Below are positions 62,873-64,000 of a stretch of 64,000 nt of DNA, one piece after another (the stretch's first letter is position 1; each line of letters begins with the position of its first letter). This stretch comes from Ascarosepion bandense. Taxonomy: Eukaryota; Mollusca; Cephalopoda; Sepiida; Sepiidae. The stretch spans positions 5,737,501 through 5,801,500 of the forward strand of contig JBBBDQ010000913.1 in the NCBI GenBank assembly GCA_037127315.1, written 5' to 3'. The notes below the pieces were generated by a model. It did no database searches, had not been told where the DNA came from, and saw nothing but the letters and a program-made list of their open reading frames with translations. Position numbers and translations under genes: made by a program.

Positions 62873-63465
62873 TACAGAATAACAGATTTTAATAAACAAT
62901 ATTTCAAACAGGATTATTTGTGTGATGCAATTACAGTTTTTAGTCTAATGAATATTTAAGGAAGATGCAGAGAACAAATTCAAATTAAACAGTTCAATTC
63001 AAAGATTTTCTTGAATAAAATGTCAGTAAATGATTTGTTTGTTATTATAGTTTAAAATACATGTGACTGTTTAAAAAAAGAATAATTAAAGAAGGAATAT
63101 TCAAAGTTCTCTACCTTTAGTTGCATTCATAAATGCTTTATATATTTTTAAGTTCGTAGAAAAGTTCTTGATTGATGAAGCTGAGTTTGATTCAAATAAG
63201 GTCGATGTTCAGATGTTTTTGACGGAGGATTTTTTGTGAAGGTCTTTGATGATCTTTGCGTGTTAAGATTTTTTCGCAGAAAGAAAAGTTTGTTCATGTG
63301 TTAACTGTTAATTAGCTTTAAAACTTTCTCGTCGAGGTTCGTGAAAATAGTTGAGTGAGAAAAAGGGTTCGTTATGATGCACTTTTCGGTTTCGATTTAT
63401 CAGTTAAAACGTTCGTGATGCCTGCTTCTTCCGAAGTGCAGCTCTCACTCGGGATTCTGCTTCGC
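62873..63465. other. Unassigned DNA, possible transcribed region of the promoter to its right
   Basis: No open frame; AT-rich becoming CpG-richer toward 63400. Confidence 0.4.
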
Positions 63466-63592
63466 GCTTCAGAATTTATACTATTTTTGGCCACATGACA
63501 GGAAAAAAAATTCCATTTTAGGCGCAATTCTCAGCATAAGAATATCTGCGCAGGCGTATTTTAAATATTAGAAAAAAAAACAGCCAATCAGA
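63466..63592 (-). promoter_or_regulatory. Candidate polymerase II promoter (host or LTR)
   Basis: On the - strand: a CCAAT-type box (TGATTGGCTG, 63581-63590), a CTGCGCAGG motif (63546-63554, NRF-1-like), and TATAAAT (63474-63480). Spacing fits a promoter firing leftward near 63445, into a CpG-richer stretch. No open frame follows, so an LTR U3 region is equally possible. Confidence 0.3.
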
Positions 63593-63635
63593 AGTGATTA
63601 TTTCAGGTTTGAATTTGGATCCTCTTTTAAACTCA

Positions 63636-64000
63636 CTAGAAGTATAGTCAGGTGTTGCTCGGTTGTAATGAAAGCTTTAAAACTAATCCATGGTCCTGTA
63701 GCTCAGACTCTTTGGACGTTGGTACGAAAGACTAAAAAGCAGTAGTTGTTTCCAGTTAAAGCGAAACCGTAGACTGAAAGAAAAATGAATGGATGTAAGT
63801 CAAATTTTGATTTCCTGGTATCAAATTTTCTGCACTATTGTAAGAACTGCAACCTTGAAACTTCTGAAATCGTTTCTTATGTCTTTGTCTATGAGTGTAT
63901 CAAATTTGATTAAAATCGGACCACTCCTTCTATAATCCAATTTTTTCGATTATCGATTTTCGATATTTATCGGGGGTACCTCGACACAAAATCAAGTTAA
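63636..64000 (-). mobile_element. Helitron-like element, copy 10, cut by window end
   Basis: CTAG at 63636-63639, degenerate hairpin, internal blocks up to 'taaatatcgaaaatcgataa' (- strand); the 5' end lies beyond 64000. Confidence 0.82.

Overview
The window is animal genomic DNA, most likely from a cephalopod and probably an octopus. The sequence is AT-rich, dense in (TA)n and (CA)n microsatellites, and built from tRNA-derived SINEs, non-LTR retrotransposon tails, Tc1/mariner relics and short Helitron-like elements. The octopus assignment is an inference from general knowledge of such genomes; no unique marker gene is present.

Only one piece of apparently real host coding sequence is visible. 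It is an EGF-like exon on the + strand at 5428-5568, with a good splice acceptor, a perfect GTAAGT donor and symmetric phase 1-1. The rest of the window is therefore either intron of that gene or intergenic DNA. Every other recognisable protein-coding sequence is a decayed transposable element: a Jockey/CR1-like LINE with endonuclease and reverse transcriptase (30370-31755) and many 5'-truncated copies of its 3' end, a second LINE family (38900-41135, 45155-45960, 51436-52435), a Penelope-like GIY-YIG fragment (25340-25650), and three Tc1/mariner relics.

Layout. 0-5 kb: foldback element, LINE tail and SINE pieces. 5.4-9 kb: EGF exon, tRNA-Leu-like SINE cluster, mariner pseudogene with triplicated C-terminus, hammerhead ribozyme. 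9-17 kb: Tc1 derivative, Helitron-like copies, ribozyme-bearing SINE pair, AT-rich unassigned DNA. 17-24 kb: SINE composites, solo LTR, GC-rich hairpin array. 24-33 kb: Penelope fragment, 5S rRNA-headed SINE, 151-bp tandem array, LINE ORF2. 33-53 kb: mixed repeats, second LINE interrupted by an LTR-like insertion, nested Helitron and SINE, 5S pseudogene. 53-64 kb: mariner relic, 54-55 kb tandem array, long inverted repeat with hammerhead, 31-bp minisatellite array, two Helitron-like copies.

The most notable signal is self-cleaving RNA. At least four unrelated hammerhead ribozyme families can be folded by eye with complete cores (CUGANGA, stem II, GAAA, NUH site). One is carried in the 3' part of a tRNA-headed SINE and shows compensatory changes in stem I. 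Two sit in inverted-repeat pairs. One is solitary with an 8-bp stem II. Other strong signals are ten copies of a Helitron-like family with precise A|T insertion, and SINEs that use either a 5S or a tRNA promoter with a shared body.
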